From: Alpinimonas psychrophila
GTDB lineage: Bacteria > Actinomycetota > Actinomycetes > Actinomycetales > Microbacteriaceae
Length of the DNA: 64,000 nt
Direction of reading: 5' to 3'
NCBI RefSeq assembly: GCF_014137865.1
Contig: NZ_JACGWU010000003.1
Coordinates: 169,431 to 233,430 of the forward strand
A program made the position numbers and the translations under genes. A model generated the notes under the pieces. That model saw nothing but the letters and a program-made list of their open reading frames with translations. It did no database searches and had not been told where the DNA came from. Of the stretch, positions 26,571 through 38,205 are shown piece by piece; position 1 is the stretch's first letter; each line of letters opens with the position of its first letter.

Positions 26571-27013
26571 TGGCTGAGGAACGTTCGACACATGACCCCC
26601 GCCGGATCGAACTGACGGGGTTCAATGACCAGCGGGGTAGCTTGGTTGTCGGAGAATACCCGGTGTCACTTCCCTTTAGCGTTCAGAGATTTTTTTACGT
26701 TTCGAACGTGCCCGAGGGAGAGCCTCGAGGAATTCACGCGCACAAGGAATGTCACCAATTTCTCGTCTGTGTTTCCGGTTCGGTGAAGGCAATGGTTGAT
26801 GACGGACAGCATCGCGAAGTGATATCGCTGTCAAGTAATGGCCAAGGTCTGCACATGCCTCCGCTCACGTGGGGCGCACAGTATGACTATTCGCCGGACG
26901 CTGTGCTCTTGGTCCTCGCGTCGCATCCTTACGACGCAGAAGATTACATTCACGAATATGAAGAATTTCTTCGTGCCGTGGCTTCTGCCGCCAAGGTATC
27001 GCGGGAATCATAG
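26570..27013 (+). CDS. FdtA/QdtA-like dTDP-4-keto-6-deoxyglucose 3,4-ketoisomerase (cupin)
   Basis: A 147-residue single-domain cupin of the WxcM C-terminal family. Seen: FNDQRGSLVVGEY, PFSVQRFFYVSNVPEGEPRGIHAHKECHQFLVCVSGSVKAMVDDG with the conserved His residues, and YDAEDYIHEYEEFL. It would isomerise dTDP-4-keto-6-deoxyglucose to the 3-keto form for the preceding aminotransferase; whether the Fuc or Qui configuration results cannot be told. ATG overlaps the upstream stop (TAATG). Its stop codon lies at 27011-27013, one base before the 3'-CCA end of the convergent tRNA-Arg gene. Confidence 0.85.
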   Translation: MAEERSTHDPRRIELTGFNDQRGSLVVGEYPVSLPFSVQRFFYVSNVPEGEPRGIHAHKECHQFLVCVSGSVKAMVDDGQHREVISLSSNGQGLHMPPLTWGAQYDYSPDAVLLVLASHPYDAEDYIHEYEEFLRAVASAAKVSRES

Positions 27014-27014
27014 A

Positions 27015-27090
27015 TGGTGCCCCCAGCAGGATTCGAACCTGCGGCCTTCTGCGTCGGAGGCAGACACTCTATCCGCTGAGCTATGGGGGC
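27015..27090 (-). tRNA. tRNA-Arg (anticodon CCG)
   Basis: On the minus strand the 76 bases fold as a complete cloverleaf with the CCA end encoded (27015-27017). The acceptor stem pairs GCCCCCA with TGGGGGC; the D arm holds AGCTCAGCGGATAGAGT; the anticodon stem TCTGC/GCAGA closes the loop CTCCGAC giving CCG, which reads CGG arginine codons; the T arm contains GGTTCGAATCC. The gene is divergent from argS, whose start is 82 bases to the right, and convergent with the last gene of the glycan locus. Confidence 0.96.
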
Positions 27091-27172
27091 TCAGTACGTA
27101 CCAACGGTATCACTCAGCAGCTGCTGGGGAGTAAGCCAAGAGACTGCAGGCCCAAAGATAGACTTGACTCTT

Positions 27173-28840
27173 GTGACTCCTCAAGACTTATCGCGCCAGT
27201 TATTCGAACTCATCCTCGTCGTGGTTGCCCGGCACGCCCCCGCGCAACCTCTACAGCTTTCTGTCGATGACGTTGTGTTGGAGCGCCCCAAGAACCGTGA
27301 TCACGGGGATTGGGCCACCAGCATCGCGCTCAAGATCTCGAAGCCTCTTGGGCTGAACCCACGTGAGTTCGCTGCAGAGTTGGCGACGGAACTTGGCGGT
27401 TTTGAGGGCGTGGCCGGTGTCGAGGTTGCCGGGCCCGGCTTCATTAACGTTCGCCTGGATGCCGGCGCTGCCGGTGTTCTGGCTCAGAGAATTGTGGAGG
27501 CCGGGGACTCCTACGGCAACGGTGATCTTTACCGTGGCGTTCAGATGAACCTTGAGTTTGTCTCCGCCAACCCGACCGGCCCCATTCACATGGGTGGTAC
27601 GCGGTGGGCGGCTGTAGGGGATTCGCTGGCACGCATCCTGAAATCTCAAGGTGGAGATGTCACGCGGGAGTACTACTTCAACGATCACGGAGCCCAGATT
27701 GACCGGTTCTCTCGAAGTTTGATCGCGGCTCACCTCGGCGAAGTCACCCCCGAGGACGGTTATGGCGGAGCCTACATTCATGACATTGCTGTGCGTGTTG
27801 TCGCGGCCTACGGTCAGGATATGTCGGTGCTCCCGCGCGAAGAGATGCAGGAGGTCTTTCGCTCTATCGGTGTCGAGCTGATGTTCGGTGAGATCAAAGC
27901 GTCACTGCATGACTTCGGGGTCGACTTCGATGTGTACTTCCACGAGGACTCGTTGCATGAGTCCCGCGCTGTTGAACGTGCGCTTCAGCGACTGCGCGAG
28001 CTGGGTCACGTCTTCGAAAATGACGGCGCGACGTGGCTGCGGACTTCAGATTTTGGCGATGACAAGGACCGCGTCATCATCAAGAGCGATGGTGAAGCGG
28101 CCTACATTGCCGGTGACCTGGCCTACTATCTCGACAAGCGGGAGCGCGGGTTTGAACGCAACATCATCATGTTGGGGGCCGATCACCACGGGTATGTGGC
28201 GCGCATGATGGCCATGTGTGCGGCTTTTGGGGACACCCCCACGGTCAACCTTGAAATCATGATCGGCCAGATGGTCAACCTCGTTCGCGACGGAGTGCCG
28301 ATGCGCATGAGCAAGCGAGCCGGCACCATTGTCACACTCGAAGACCTCGTTGAGGCTGTCGGTGTTGACGCGGGGCGTTATGCGCTCGTGCGTTCCTCCA
28401 GCGATTCTCAACTTGATATCGATTTGGATGTCTTAGGCAAGCGCACCAACGACAACCCTGTGTTCTATGTTCAGTACGCGCATGCCCGTACCTGTGCCGT
28501 CGCGCGTAATGCCGAAATCTCAGGGGTGAATCGGGTCGATGGGTTCGTCCCCGAACTTCTCATTCACGAATCAGAGTCTCAGCTGCTGGGTGTCTTGCAG
28601 GAGTTCCCGCGCATCGTTGCCCAGGCCGCCCAACTGCGCGAGCCGCACCGGGTGGCTCGCTACATCGAAGAGGTCGCCGGCTACTACCACCGCTGGTATG
28701 ACAAGTGCCGAGTTATTCCGCAGGGCGAAGACGCCGTTGAAGACGTGCACCGCACGCGCCTATGGCTCAATGACGCGACCGGTCAGGTCATTCGTAATGG
28801 TCTGGCCCTTGTCGGAGTCTCCGCGCCGGAGCGCATGTAA
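27173..28840 (+). CDS. argS: arginyl-tRNA synthetase
   Basis: A 555-residue class I synthetase charging tRNA-Arg in the cytoplasm. Start is set at GTG 27173 ([13 protein letters not shown]); the frame runs back to 27083, overlapping the tRNA gene, and that part is not family-like. Seen: [21 protein letters not shown] in the N-terminal Add-1 domain, the HIGH-equivalent [32 protein letters not shown], and the KMSK-equivalent [26 protein letters not shown] and [10 protein letters not shown] belong to the anticodon-binding DALR domain. The second position of HIGH is Met-Gly-Gly, common in actinobacterial ArgRS. Confidence 0.95.
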   Translation: MTPQDLSRQLFELILVVVARHAPAQPLQLSVDDVVLERPKNRDHGDWATSIALKISKPLGLNPREFAAELATELGGFEGVAGVEVAGPGFINVRLDAGAAGVLAQRIVEAGDSYGNGDLYRGVQMNLEFVSANPTGPIHMGGTRWAAVGDSLARILKSQGGDVTREYYFNDHGAQIDRFSRSLIAAHLGEVTPEDGYGGAYIHDIAVRVVAAYGQDMSVLPREEMQEVFRSIGVELMFGEIKASLHDFGVDFDVYFHEDSLHESRAVERALQRLRELGHVFENDGATWLRTSDFGDDKDRVIIKSDGEAAYIAGDLAYYLDKRERGFERNIIMLGADHHGYVARMMAMCAAFGDTPTVNLEIMIGQMVNLVRDGVPMRMSKRAGTIVTLEDLVEAVGVDAGRYALVRSSSDSQLDIDLDVLGKRTNDNPVFYVQYAHARTCAVARNAEISGVNRVDGFVPELLIHESESQLLGVLQEFPRIVAQAAQLREPHRVARYIEEVAGYYHRWYDKCRVIPQGEDAVEDVHRTRLWLNDATGQVIRNGLALVGVSAPERM

Positions 28841-28986
28841 CAACAGGCGCACGGTTGGTTATCGACCTCCAATAGAATTGAAAAGTGCCACAATCCGTTT
28901 CACGGATGAGACGTGGCCCGTTTTATGGCTTCAGGGACCAATCCGGGTCCGCTCGCCCCACATCCGTTATTTATTGTGAGGTTTCT
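28841..28986 (+). promoter_or_regulatory. lysA leader with TAGAAT box and two hairpins
   Basis: The 146 bases upstream of the assigned lysA start hold a -10-like TAGAAT at 28873-28878, exactly 6 bases before an in-frame GTG at 28885. The interval 28885-28986 is open and in frame with lysA and contains two small hairpins: ATCCG/CGGAT with flanking CCAC/GTGG (28888-28916) and GGACC/GGTCC (about 28933-28949). Just before GTG 28987 is GTGAGG. Either lysA is leaderless from 28885, or the transcript has a structured leader of about 100 bases. No known riboswitch was recognised. Confidence 0.5.
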
Positions 28987-30441
28987 GTGGCTGCCAACCT
29001 GCTCGGAGGGAGCCCGCTGGAGTCGAACCCTCTTGCTCCTGACTGGCTCGACGCATCCGTCGACGCCAATGCGTTGTGGCCGGGCCTGTGGTCGGCGAAC
29101 ACTGTGCGCGCTACGGATGGGGAGCTCGTTGTGGCCGGCGTCGCGGCATCGCAATTGGTCGAGCAGTTCGGGACTCCTCTCTACGTCGTAGATGAAGCCC
29201 ACGCGAGAAACCGAGCTGTCGAGGTGCGCGAGGCATTTGAGCGCGAGCTCGGTCGCGTCGGCGGTCGGGCATCCGTCTATTACGCGGGTAAAGCTTTTTT
29301 GTGCACGGAGGTTGCGCGCTGGGTCACCGAGGCTGGGCTGAACATTGACGTTGCCAGTGGAGGAGAACTTGCGGTGGCGCTCGCCGCTGGGGTCGCCCCC
29401 GCGCGCCTCGGTTTTCACGGCAACAATAAGTCTCAGACCGAGATTGATCGTGCCGTTGGGGTGGGGGTCGGCACCATCGTGATGGATTCGCTGTGGGAAA
29501 TCGAGCGGGTTGCTGAATCTGCCGCGCGCCAAGGTGTCACGCAGCGCGTGCGGTTGCGGGTTAATAGCGGCGTGCATGCCCACACGCACAGCTTTTTGGC
29601 CACCGCCCATGAGGACCAAAAGTTCGGTGTCACCATTACGGATGCTCCGGCTCTCGTCGCCCGCATTCGCGAGCACTCCGCGCTCAACTTTGTGGGCATT
29701 CACTGCCACATCGGGTCGCAAATCTTCGGCACCGCTGGTTTTGCCGAGTCTGCCTCGCGCCTACTGGCACTGCACTCCGAGCTGCTTGCTGGCGGCCCTG
29801 TGCCCGAGCTCAACCTCGGCGGCGGCTTCGGCATCGCCTACACTCCTGCCGATGAGCCGACTCCCATTGGCGCCATTGCCGCCGAGATTGCCGACATGGT
29901 GGCGGCCGAGTGCGCGCGCCTTGGCATCGAGATTCCCCTCATCGCGCTGGAACCTGGTCGCGCCGTCATCGGCACCTCTACCGCCACGCTCTACACGGTG
30001 GGCACCACCAAGGACGTGACGGTTGAGTTCGATGGGACCAACGCGATCCGCCGGTATGTCAGTGTCGATGGTGGCATGAGCGATAACGCGCGCCCCGCCT
30101 TGTATGAGGCGGACTATTCGGTGCGTATCGCGAATCGGGTGTCGGATGCCCCACAGCAGTTGGTGCGTATCGCGGGCAAGCACTGCGAGTCCGGTGACAT
30201 TGTCGTCTACGCCGACTACCTGCCCGGGGATGTTCAGCCCGGTGACATCGTGGCGACTCCCGCCACCGGCGCCTACTGCTTCTCCCTCTCTAGCAACTAC
30301 AACTACCTTGCACGGCCACCCGTTGTGGCAGTGCGTGACGGTGTCGCACGCGTGATTGTGCGCGGCGAAACCGAACAAGATCTTTTGGCGCGCGACATGG
30401 GCGTCAATCTAAAGCAACCAAATGATGGAGCACCGCAATGA
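28987..30441 (+). CDS. lysA: diaminopimelate decarboxylase
   Basis: A 484-residue PLP enzyme of fold type III converting meso-diaminopimelate to lysine. Seen: FGTPLYVVDEAHARNRA, the PLP lysine in VYYAGKAFLCTEVARW, DVASGGELAVALAAG, GFHGNNKSQTEID, FVGIHCHIGSQIF, LNLGGGFGIAYTP, LEPGRAVIGTS and CESGDIVVYADYLPG with the substrate Cys. Start GTG 28987 is supported by GTGAGG; an in-frame GTG at 28885 would add 34 atypical residues. The stop overlaps the hom start (ATGA), so lysA-hom-thrC-thrB form one translationally coupled operon. Confidence 0.95.
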   Translation: MAANLLGGSPLESNPLAPDWLDASVDANALWPGLWSANTVRATDGELVVAGVAASQLVEQFGTPLYVVDEAHARNRAVEVREAFERELGRVGGRASVYYAGKAFLCTEVARWVTEAGLNIDVASGGELAVALAAGVAPARLGFHGNNKSQTEIDRAVGVGVGTIVMDSLWEIERVAESAARQGVTQRVRLRVNSGVHAHTHSFLATAHEDQKFGVTITDAPALVARIREHSALNFVGIHCHIGSQIFGTAGFAESASRLLALHSELLAGGPVPELNLGGGFGIAYTPADEPTPIGAIAAEIADMVAAECARLGIEIPLIALEPGRAVIGTSTATLYTVGTTKDVTVEFDGTNAIRRYVSVDGGMSDNARPALYEADYSVRIANRVSDAPQQLVRIAGKHCESGDIVVYADYLPGDVQPGDIVATPATGAYCFSLSSNYNYLARPPVVAVRDGVARVIVRGETEQDLLARDMGVNLKQPNDGAPQ

Positions 30442-31769
30442 TCGAGTACCGCAACGTGCGCGTAGCCCTGCTGGGTGGCGGCACCGTGGGAGCCCAAGTG
30501 GCACGCCTCCTCTTGGAGCACGCCGATGAGTTTGCCGCGCGCGTGGGGGCCAGCCTCGAGCTGACCGGCATTGCCGTGCGAAATCTTGATGCTCCTCGCA
30601 GTGCCGACCTTCCCAAGGAACTTTTCACAACGGATGCGGAATCCCTGATTCTGGGGGCCGACATTGTGATCGAGGTGATGGGCGGCATCGAGCCGGCCCG
30701 ATCCTATATCTTGCAGGCCATTAACTCCGGCGCCGATGTTGTCACCGCGAACAAGGCTCTCCTCGCGACCCACGGAACAGAGCTTTTCGCGGCCGCCGAG
30801 CAGGTCGGCGCACAGGTTTACTATGAGGCCGCCGTTGCCGGGGCTATTCCGATTATTCGCCCACTGCGGGATTCCCTCGCTGGTGACCGCGTGAAACGTA
30901 TTTTGGGAATCGTGAATGGCACCACCAATTTCATTCTCGACATGATGGACACGGACGGCGCTTCACTGGAACACGCCCTCGCTGTGGCAACCGAGCTCGG
31001 GTACGCCGAGGCTGATCCCACCGCTGACATTGACGGGTACGACGCTGCTCAGAAGGCGTCTCTCCTCGCAAGCTTGGCGTTTCATACCAACGTTCCCCTG
31101 GAATCCGTGCACCGTGAGGGTATTCGTGGCGTCACGAGCCAAACGGTGGAGTTGGCGCGCAAGGCTGGCTACGTCGTGAAGTTGCTCGCCATCTGCGAGC
31201 GCCTCACGGATCTGGTCACGGGCGAAGAGGGCGTCTCCACACGCGTCTATCCCGCACTCATCTCGCGTGATCATCCGCTCGCCGCCGTGCACAAGGCCAA
31301 CAACGCTGTGTTCGTCGAGGCCGAGGCCGCCGGAAGCCTCATGTTTTACGGTGCCGGTGCCGGTGGCCCGGAAACAGCCTCGGCAGTGCTCGGCGACCTC
31401 GTCTCTGCGGCCCGTCGTCACGTGATTGGGGGCCCCGGGATGGGCGAATCCACGCATGCCAACATGGCAATTTTGCCCATGAGTTTCGTCACGACCCGGT
31501 ACCACGTGACCCTTTCCGTTCTGGATGAGCCGGGCGTGCTGGCATCCGTTGCCGGAGTGTTCAAGGACCACGGCGTTTCGGTCGAATTGGTCGAGCAGGG
31601 ACTGTATGGAAACGGCGGCGGAGTGCACGGGGAGAGTCGCCCCACGGCTACGCTAGTCATAGGTACGCATGCGGCTCTTGAGTCAGATTTAGCGGCCACC
31701 GTTTCCGCCCTTGCGCAGCTGGATGCCGTGAGTTCAGTGGTCTCGGTTCTACGAGTTGAAGGAGCCTAA
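30438..31769 (+). CDS. hom: homoserine dehydrogenase
   Basis: A 443-residue NAD(P)-dependent enzyme reducing aspartate semialdehyde to homoserine. Seen: [79 protein letters not shown] and [27 protein letters not shown]; the last 95 residues ([27 protein letters not shown]) form an ACT domain, the usual site for threonine feedback inhibition. Overlaps lysA at its start, and the thrC ATG sits on its TAA stop. Confidence 0.95.
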   Translation: MIEYRNVRVALLGGGTVGAQVARLLLEHADEFAARVGASLELTGIAVRNLDAPRSADLPKELFTTDAESLILGADIVIEVMGGIEPARSYILQAINSGADVVTANKALLATHGTELFAAAEQVGAQVYYEAAVAGAIPIIRPLRDSLAGDRVKRILGIVNGTTNFILDMMDTDGASLEHALAVATELGYAEADPTADIDGYDAAQKASLLASLAFHTNVPLESVHREGIRGVTSQTVELARKAGYVVKLLAICERLTDLVTGEEGVSTRVYPALISRDHPLAAVHKANNAVFVEAEAAGSLMFYGAGAGGPETASAVLGDLVSAARRHVIGGPGMGESTHANMAILPMSFVTTRYHVTLSVLDEPGVLASVAGVFKDHGVSVELVEQGLYGNGGGVHGESRPTATLVIGTHAALESDLAATVSALAQLDAVSSVVSVLRVEGA

Positions 31770-32854
31770 TGGCCAAGCAATGGCGCGGACTTCTGCATGA
31801 ATATGCAGACCGTCTCAATATTTCTGAGGCAACGCCCATCATCACGTTGGGGGAGGGCGGCACGCCTCTCATCGAAGCCAAGACTCTCTCGGCGCGAACG
31901 GGTGCCCGCGTCTTTGTGAAGTACGAGGGAATGAACCCCACTGGGTCCTTCAAGGATCGTGGCATGACGATGGCCATCTCCAAGGCCGTCGAGCATGGAG
32001 CGAAGGCAGTCATTTGCGCTTCGACCGGCAACACGAGTGCCTCGGCCGCCGCCTACGCTACGCACGCGGGAATCACCGCCGCTGTTCTGGTTCCCGAGGG
32101 CAAGATTGCCATGGGCAAGCTGAGCCAGGCCGTTGCTCACAACGCGCAGCTGCTGCAGGTTCAGGGAAACTTCGATGACTGCCTCGACATTGCTCGCGAG
32201 TTGTCGGCCAACTACCCCGTGCACCTGGTCAACTCGGTGAACCCCGACCGCATTGAGGGTCAGAAGACGGCCGCCTTTGAGATCGTTGAAGTTCTCGAAG
32301 ATGCCCCTGACTTCCACTTCCTGCCTGTCGGCAATGCCGGTAACTATTCGGCCTACTTTAAGGGCTACAGCGAAGAGCTGGAGCGCGGTGCCACGACCAA
32401 GCTTCCTCGCATGTTCGGGTTCCAAGCTGCGGGAAGCGCCCCTTTCGTTTTGGGTCACCCGGTCAAGAACCCCGAAACTATTGCCAGCGCGATTCGCATT
32501 GGTAATCCAGCTTCGTGGGACTTGGCGATCAACGCTCACAAGGTGAGCGATGGCTACTTTGGGGCCATCGAGGACGCCGGTATTCTTGCCGCTCAGCGCA
32601 TTCTCTCCGCTGAGGTTGGGATCTTCGTTGAGCCGGCATCCGCCATCAGCGTTGCTGGTCTACTTGAGCGTGCCGATGCGGGAATGATTCCTGCCGGTTC
32701 CGTTGTAGTGCTCACTGTGACCGGTCACGGCTTGAAGGACCCTCAGTGGGCGCTTCGATTGCCCGATGGCACCGATGTTGTGCCCACCGTCGTTCCCGTG
32801 GACGTTCCCGAGATTGCCGACGTTCTTGGCCTCGTCAAGGGCGGATCGCACTAA
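31769..32854 (+). CDS. thrC: threonine synthase
   Basis: A 361-residue PLP enzyme converting O-phosphohomoserine to threonine. Seen: [15 protein letters not shown], the PLP lysine in [60 protein letters not shown], and the terminal [13 protein letters not shown]. This is the short actinobacterial form of the enzyme without the plant-type N-terminal extension. Start and stop codons overlap hom (TAATG) and thrB (TAATG). Confidence 0.95.
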   Translation: MAKQWRGLLHEYADRLNISEATPIITLGEGGTPLIEAKTLSARTGARVFVKYEGMNPTGSFKDRGMTMAISKAVEHGAKAVICASTGNTSASAAAYATHAGITAAVLVPEGKIAMGKLSQAVAHNAQLLQVQGNFDDCLDIARELSANYPVHLVNSVNPDRIEGQKTAAFEIVEVLEDAPDFHFLPVGNAGNYSAYFKGYSEELERGATTKLPRMFGFQAAGSAPFVLGHPVKNPETIASAIRIGNPASWDLAINAHKVSDGYFGAIEDAGILAAQRILSAEVGIFVEPASAISVAGLLERADAGMIPAGSVVVLTVTGHGLKDPQWALRLPDGTDVVPTVVPVDVPEIADVLGLVKGGSH

Positions 32855-33810
32855 TGGCCTCGGCCGATGCATCACTTTCGGGGCGTTCGGTAACCGTTCG
32901 CGTTCCGGCAACATCGGCCAACCTTGGTCCGGGTTTCGATACTCTCGGCCTTGCTTTGGGCTATTACGACGAACTGGTCGTCAGTGTTCGCCCGGAACCC
33001 GGTGTTTTCGTTGATGTCATTGGTGAAGGTTCCGCCGACTCGTCGGCGCCCGTCTCCACCGACGAGACCAACCTCGTTGTGCAGTCGATTGCGCGCGGGT
33101 TCACACACGCTGGAATCGCAATGCCGGGGCTTTCGCTGCGAGCCCACAATACGATTCCCCACAGTCGCGGAATGGGTTCATCCAGTGCCGCCATTGTGTC
33201 GGGGCTGATGGCCGCCAAGGGTTTGCTCGATGGAATCTTTAGCTTCGATGACGAAACCATGCTTGATCTCGCGACGGAGATGGAAGGGCACCCCGATAAC
33301 GTGGCTCCCGCACTCTTCGGCGGTCTCACCATTGCCTGGACCACGGAGAAGGGGCCCCGTCAGAAGAAGCTAATGGTGCACCGCGGTGTCTCACCCATTG
33401 TTTTTGTGCCCTCGTTCACCATGTCGACCAAGCTGGCACGTTCTCTGCAACCGACAAGTGTTCCCCATGAGGATGCGATCTTCAACGTCTCACGTTCCTC
33501 ACTGCTGGTCGCCGCACTGACCCAGAGCCCCGAGCTGTTATTCGAAGCCACGGAAGACAAACTTCACCAGGATTACCGTGCCGAGGCGATGCCTCAGACG
33601 AACACCCTCATCAAGATGCTGCGCGAGCACGGCTTCGCTGCTGTTGTTTCGGGTGCCGGGCCCTCCGTGCTGGTGTTGTGCAGCGATCCCGCTCAGCGTC
33701 TTGTTGCCGCTGAGCTCGTGGCAAAGCACCAGGAGACTCCGTGGCAGGCTCTCATGCTGGCTGTGGACTTCAAGGGTGCGACGGTTACGACAAACGACGT
33801 CGCGGCTTAG
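32854..33810 (+). CDS. thrB: homoserine kinase
   Basis: A 318-residue GHMP-family kinase phosphorylating homoserine with ATP. Start ATG 32854 overlaps the thrC stop; the frame from 32746 lies inside thrC. Seen: VRVPATSANLGPGFDTLGLAL (motif 1), PHSRGMGSSSAAIVSGLMAA (ATP loop), EGHPDNVAPALFGGL and GFAAVVSGAGPSVLVL (motif 3). Normal length. It is the last gene of the operon; a convergent glycosyltransferase gene ends 31 bases downstream. Confidence 0.95.
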   Translation: MASADASLSGRSVTVRVPATSANLGPGFDTLGLALGYYDELVVSVRPEPGVFVDVIGEGSADSSAPVSTDETNLVVQSIARGFTHAGIAMPGLSLRAHNTIPHSRGMGSSSAAIVSGLMAAKGLLDGIFSFDDETMLDLATEMEGHPDNVAPALFGGLTIAWTTEKGPRQKKLMVHRGVSPIVFVPSFTMSTKLARSLQPTSVPHEDAIFNVSRSSLLVAALTQSPELLFEATEDKLHQDYRAEAMPQTNTLIKMLREHGFAAVVSGAGPSVLVLCSDPAQRLVAAELVAKHQETPWQALMLAVDFKGATVTTNDVAA

Positions 33811-33841
33811 TTCAAGCGGTCGTGCTCAAGCGGTCGTGCCG

Positions 33842-34729
33842 TTACTTTTGTCGGGCTAGTTTGACGCGCGCGGTGAGCGCTAACCTCAGGAGCCAGCGGA
33901 GCGGTGCCAAGAAGGCGCCCGGATATTTCTTGGCGAGGAAGCGGTAGGCGCTGTCGTGGTGCACGCGGAGCATGGCCTTGGAATGCGCTGCCGTGGAGAC
34001 TCCGCCGATGTGCGTCACCTCTGCGGCCGGGACGAACAGGTTGGTGAAGCCGAGCTTGCCCAGCCGGTATCCGAGATCGACATCTTCGAAATACATGAAG
34101 TAGCCTTCGTCGAAGCCTCCGACGCTCTCGAAGGCGCTTCGCCGCACACAAAGGCAGGAGCCCGATAGCCAACCGACGGCCGCTTGCGTGCTGTGCGTCG
34201 TGACGTCGGAGTGGTACGCCTGCGTCCAGGGATTGCGCGGCCATACGTTGGCGAAGAGGGCATGGCCGATGCCGATTCGCAGAGAGGGGATGGCGCGGGC
34301 CGAAGGATACGCCGAGCCGTCGACGTTCAGAACGTGAGGGCCCGTTGCTGCAACCCCGGGATCAGCCTCGGCGGCAGCGACAAGGTGGGCCACGGCATCC
34401 GGTTGGAAGACAAGATCGGGGTTGGCCACCACAATGAAATCGATGGTGTTATCGAGGGTTGCTGCTCCGGCGTTGACGGCACCGCCGTACCCACGGTTTT
34501 CGGAAAGCTCGAGAAGCATCACACCATGCTGTTCCGTGAGGGACCGTGTGGTCTCGATATCGCTCGAGGCGTTGTCGACGACAAGAATTTGCGTGGCTTC
34601 GGCGACCGTAGTGACGGCGCTGGCCAGAAAATCGTCGAGCTGAGAACTGGAGTTATAAGAAACCGTAATAACGGCGACGTTAGCGGGTCGCTTCTCTGAT
34701 TTCTTCACGTCATTCACTCTGGAGTTCAT
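33842..34729 (-). CDS. family-2 glycosyltransferase, rhamnosyltransferase (WbbL) type
   Basis: A 295-residue GT2 protein beginning MNSRVNDVKKSEKRP; the upstream part of the frame to 34894 is not family-like. Seen: VAVITVSYNSSSQLDDFL, ILVVDNASSDIETT, LSENRGYGGAVNAGA, FIVVANPDLVFQPDA (DXD-equivalent NPD), GWLSGSCLCVRRSAFESVGGFDEGYFMYFEDVDLGYRL. This block is diagnostic for rhamnosyltransferases such as WbbL that add rhamnose to lipid-linked GlcNAc in actinobacterial cell-wall linker synthesis. The gene is alone on its strand between thrB and rho. A WecA-type transferase that could make its acceptor is encoded at 44967. Confidence 0.85.
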   Translation of the reverse strand: MNSRVNDVKKSEKRPANVAVITVSYNSSSQLDDFLASAVTTVAEATQILVVDNASSDIETTRSLTEQHGVMLLELSENRGYGGAVNAGAATLDNTIDFIVVANPDLVFQPDAVAHLVAAAEADPGVAATGPHVLNVDGSAYPSARAIPSLRIGIGHALFANVWPRNPWTQAYHSDVTTHSTQAAVGWLSGSCLCVRRSAFESVGGFDEGYFMYFEDVDLGYRLGKLGFTNLFVPAAEVTHIGGVSTAAHSKAMLRVHHDSAYRFLAKKYPGAFLAPLRWLLRLALTARVKLARQK

Positions 34730-34981
34730 TCTATAAGCACCCATTGTCGTGGTTTTCGAACACGCCTGAGCGACGCACAGAAAACGGGCGGGGAAGGATG
34801 CTAGGGTGTTGTTGCACCCGGTTGAAGCCGCGCAATTACGCGGGAGCCCTCCCGGAGCATTCACCGGCCACTCGGCCATAGCAACTCTTCGCACTACTTC
34901 CTCATGTGCCGCCCTTGAACTTCAGGGAAAAAGGCATGGAACAGCTCTGGTGCACACACAATTACTTAGTAAGGAAACCTC
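34730..34981 (+). promoter_or_regulatory. rho upstream region and leader
   Basis: Between the divergent glycosyltransferase and rho lie 252 bases without a supported gene. A TAGGGT box at 34802-34807 is a possible -10 for rho and would give a leader of about 170 bases. A GGGAG/CTCCC hairpin lies at about 34841-34854. The ribosome site AAGGAAACC is just before the rho GTG. Long rho leaders are commonly autoregulated; that is inference here. Confidence 0.4.
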
Positions 34982-37102
<2,121 letters not shown>

Positions 37103-37105
37103 TCC

Positions 37106-38185
37106 GTGTTTGAGTCCGTCAAGACACTGCTCGACGAGTACGAAGACCTGCAGGTTCAGCTTTCTGACCCTGCCGTTCATGCGGATGCGTCGCGGGCAAA
37201 AAAGATCAATCGTCGCTATGCGGAGCTCAGCCATATCAAGGCGGCCTATGACACGTGGACTCAGTTGAATGATGACCTCGCTGCGGCGCGCGAATTAGCC
37301 ACCGAGGATGCGGCGTTCGCCGAGGAGATTCCCCCGCTGGAAGAAGCAATTCCTCCCGCGGAGGAAAAGCTGCGTCGACTGTTGATTCCTCGTGACCCCG
37401 ACGATGGCCGCGATGTCATCATGGAAATCAAGGGCGGTGAGGGTGGAGCCGAAAGCCAGCTCTTCGTTGCTGATCTCTTGCGCATGTACCTGCACTACGC
37501 AGAGTCCAAGGGCTGGAAGACCGAGGTGCTTGACCGCACCGAGTCCGACCTTGGCGGTTACAAGGATGTTCAACTCGCGCTCAAGGGAAACTCCTCTGAT
37601 CCGTCGCAGGGCGTGTGGGCGCACCTCAAATACGAGGGTGGGGTGCACCGCGTCCAGCGTGTTCCCGCCACCGAGTCACAGGGACGGATTCACACCTCCG
37701 CTGCCGGCGTTCTGGTCTTTCCCGAGGTTGACGAGCCCGAAGAAGTTGACATCAACCAAAACGACTTGAAGATTGACGTTTATCGCTCATCCGGGCCCGG
37801 TGGTCAGTCAGTCAACACAACCGACTCTGCTGTGCGCATTACCCACCTTCCGACCGGCATCGTTGTTTCGATGCAGAACGAAAAGAGCCAGCTGCAAAAC
37901 CGTGAGGCCGGCATGCGCGTTCTTCGTGCCCGCATTTTGGCGCGTCAGCAGGAGGAGGCGATGGCCGAAGCGAGTGCTGCGCGCAAGACGCAGATTCGCA
38001 CGGTTGACCGCTCGGAGCGCATCCGCACGTATAACTTTCCGGAGAACCGCATTGCGGATCACCGCACGGGATACAAGGCCTACAACCTTGACCAGGTCAT
38101 GGATGGTGCCGTTGGCCCCGTCATTGAATCCTGCATCGCGGCCGACGAAGAAGCGCGCCTAGCCGCCATCGGCGACGAGGGCTAG
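37106..38185 (+). CDS. prfA: peptide chain release factor 1
   Basis: A 359-residue class I release factor for UAA and UAG. The codon-recognition motif PAT (in [17 protein letters not shown]) marks RF1 rather than RF2, and the catalytic GGQ is in [22 protein letters not shown]. Also seen: [24 protein letters not shown] and [17 protein letters not shown]. Start GTG 37106 lies 3 bases after rho with AAGGAT ahead, so it is in the rho transcript. The methyltransferase PrmC that modifies its GGQ Gln is encoded at 43353. Confidence 0.96.
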   Translation: MFESVKTLLDEYEDLQVQLSDPAVHADASRAKKINRRYAELSHIKAAYDTWTQLNDDLAAARELATEDAAFAEEIPPLEEAIPPAEEKLRRLLIPRDPDDGRDVIMEIKGGEGGAESQLFVADLLRMYLHYAESKGWKTEVLDRTESDLGGYKDVQLALKGNSSDPSQGVWAHLKYEGGVHRVQRVPATESQGRIHTSAAGVLVFPEVDEPEEVDINQNDLKIDVYRSSGPGGQSVNTTDSAVRITHLPTGIVVSMQNEKSQLQNREAGMRVLRARILARQQEEAMAEASAARKTQIRTVDRSERIRTYNFPENRIADHRTGYKAYNLDQVMDGAVGPVIESCIAADEEARLAAIGDEG

Positions 38186-38193
38186 CGGCGAAG

Positions 38194-38199
38194 TAGAAT
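38194..38199 (+). promoter_or_regulatory. -10 box for leaderless aminotransferase transcript
   Basis: TAGAAT lies exactly 6 bases before the ATG at 38206. Actinobacterial leaderless transcripts typically start on the first base of the start codon with the -10 box at this distance. The following gene has no Shine-Dalgarno, consistent with leaderless translation. No good -35 hexamer is visible. Confidence 0.55.
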
Positions 38200-38205
38200 T
38201 GACCC

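Noticed and set aside
26838..27134. A 98-codon plus-strand frame ending with a QQDSNLRP-type peptide.
   Set aside because: It is the well-known false translation across a tRNA gene; the real features are the cupin gene in another frame and tRNA-Arg on the opposite strand.
28841..28986. Lysine riboswitch upstream of lysA.
   Set aside because: The leader is too short and lacks the multi-helix core of the L-box; only two small hairpins are seen.
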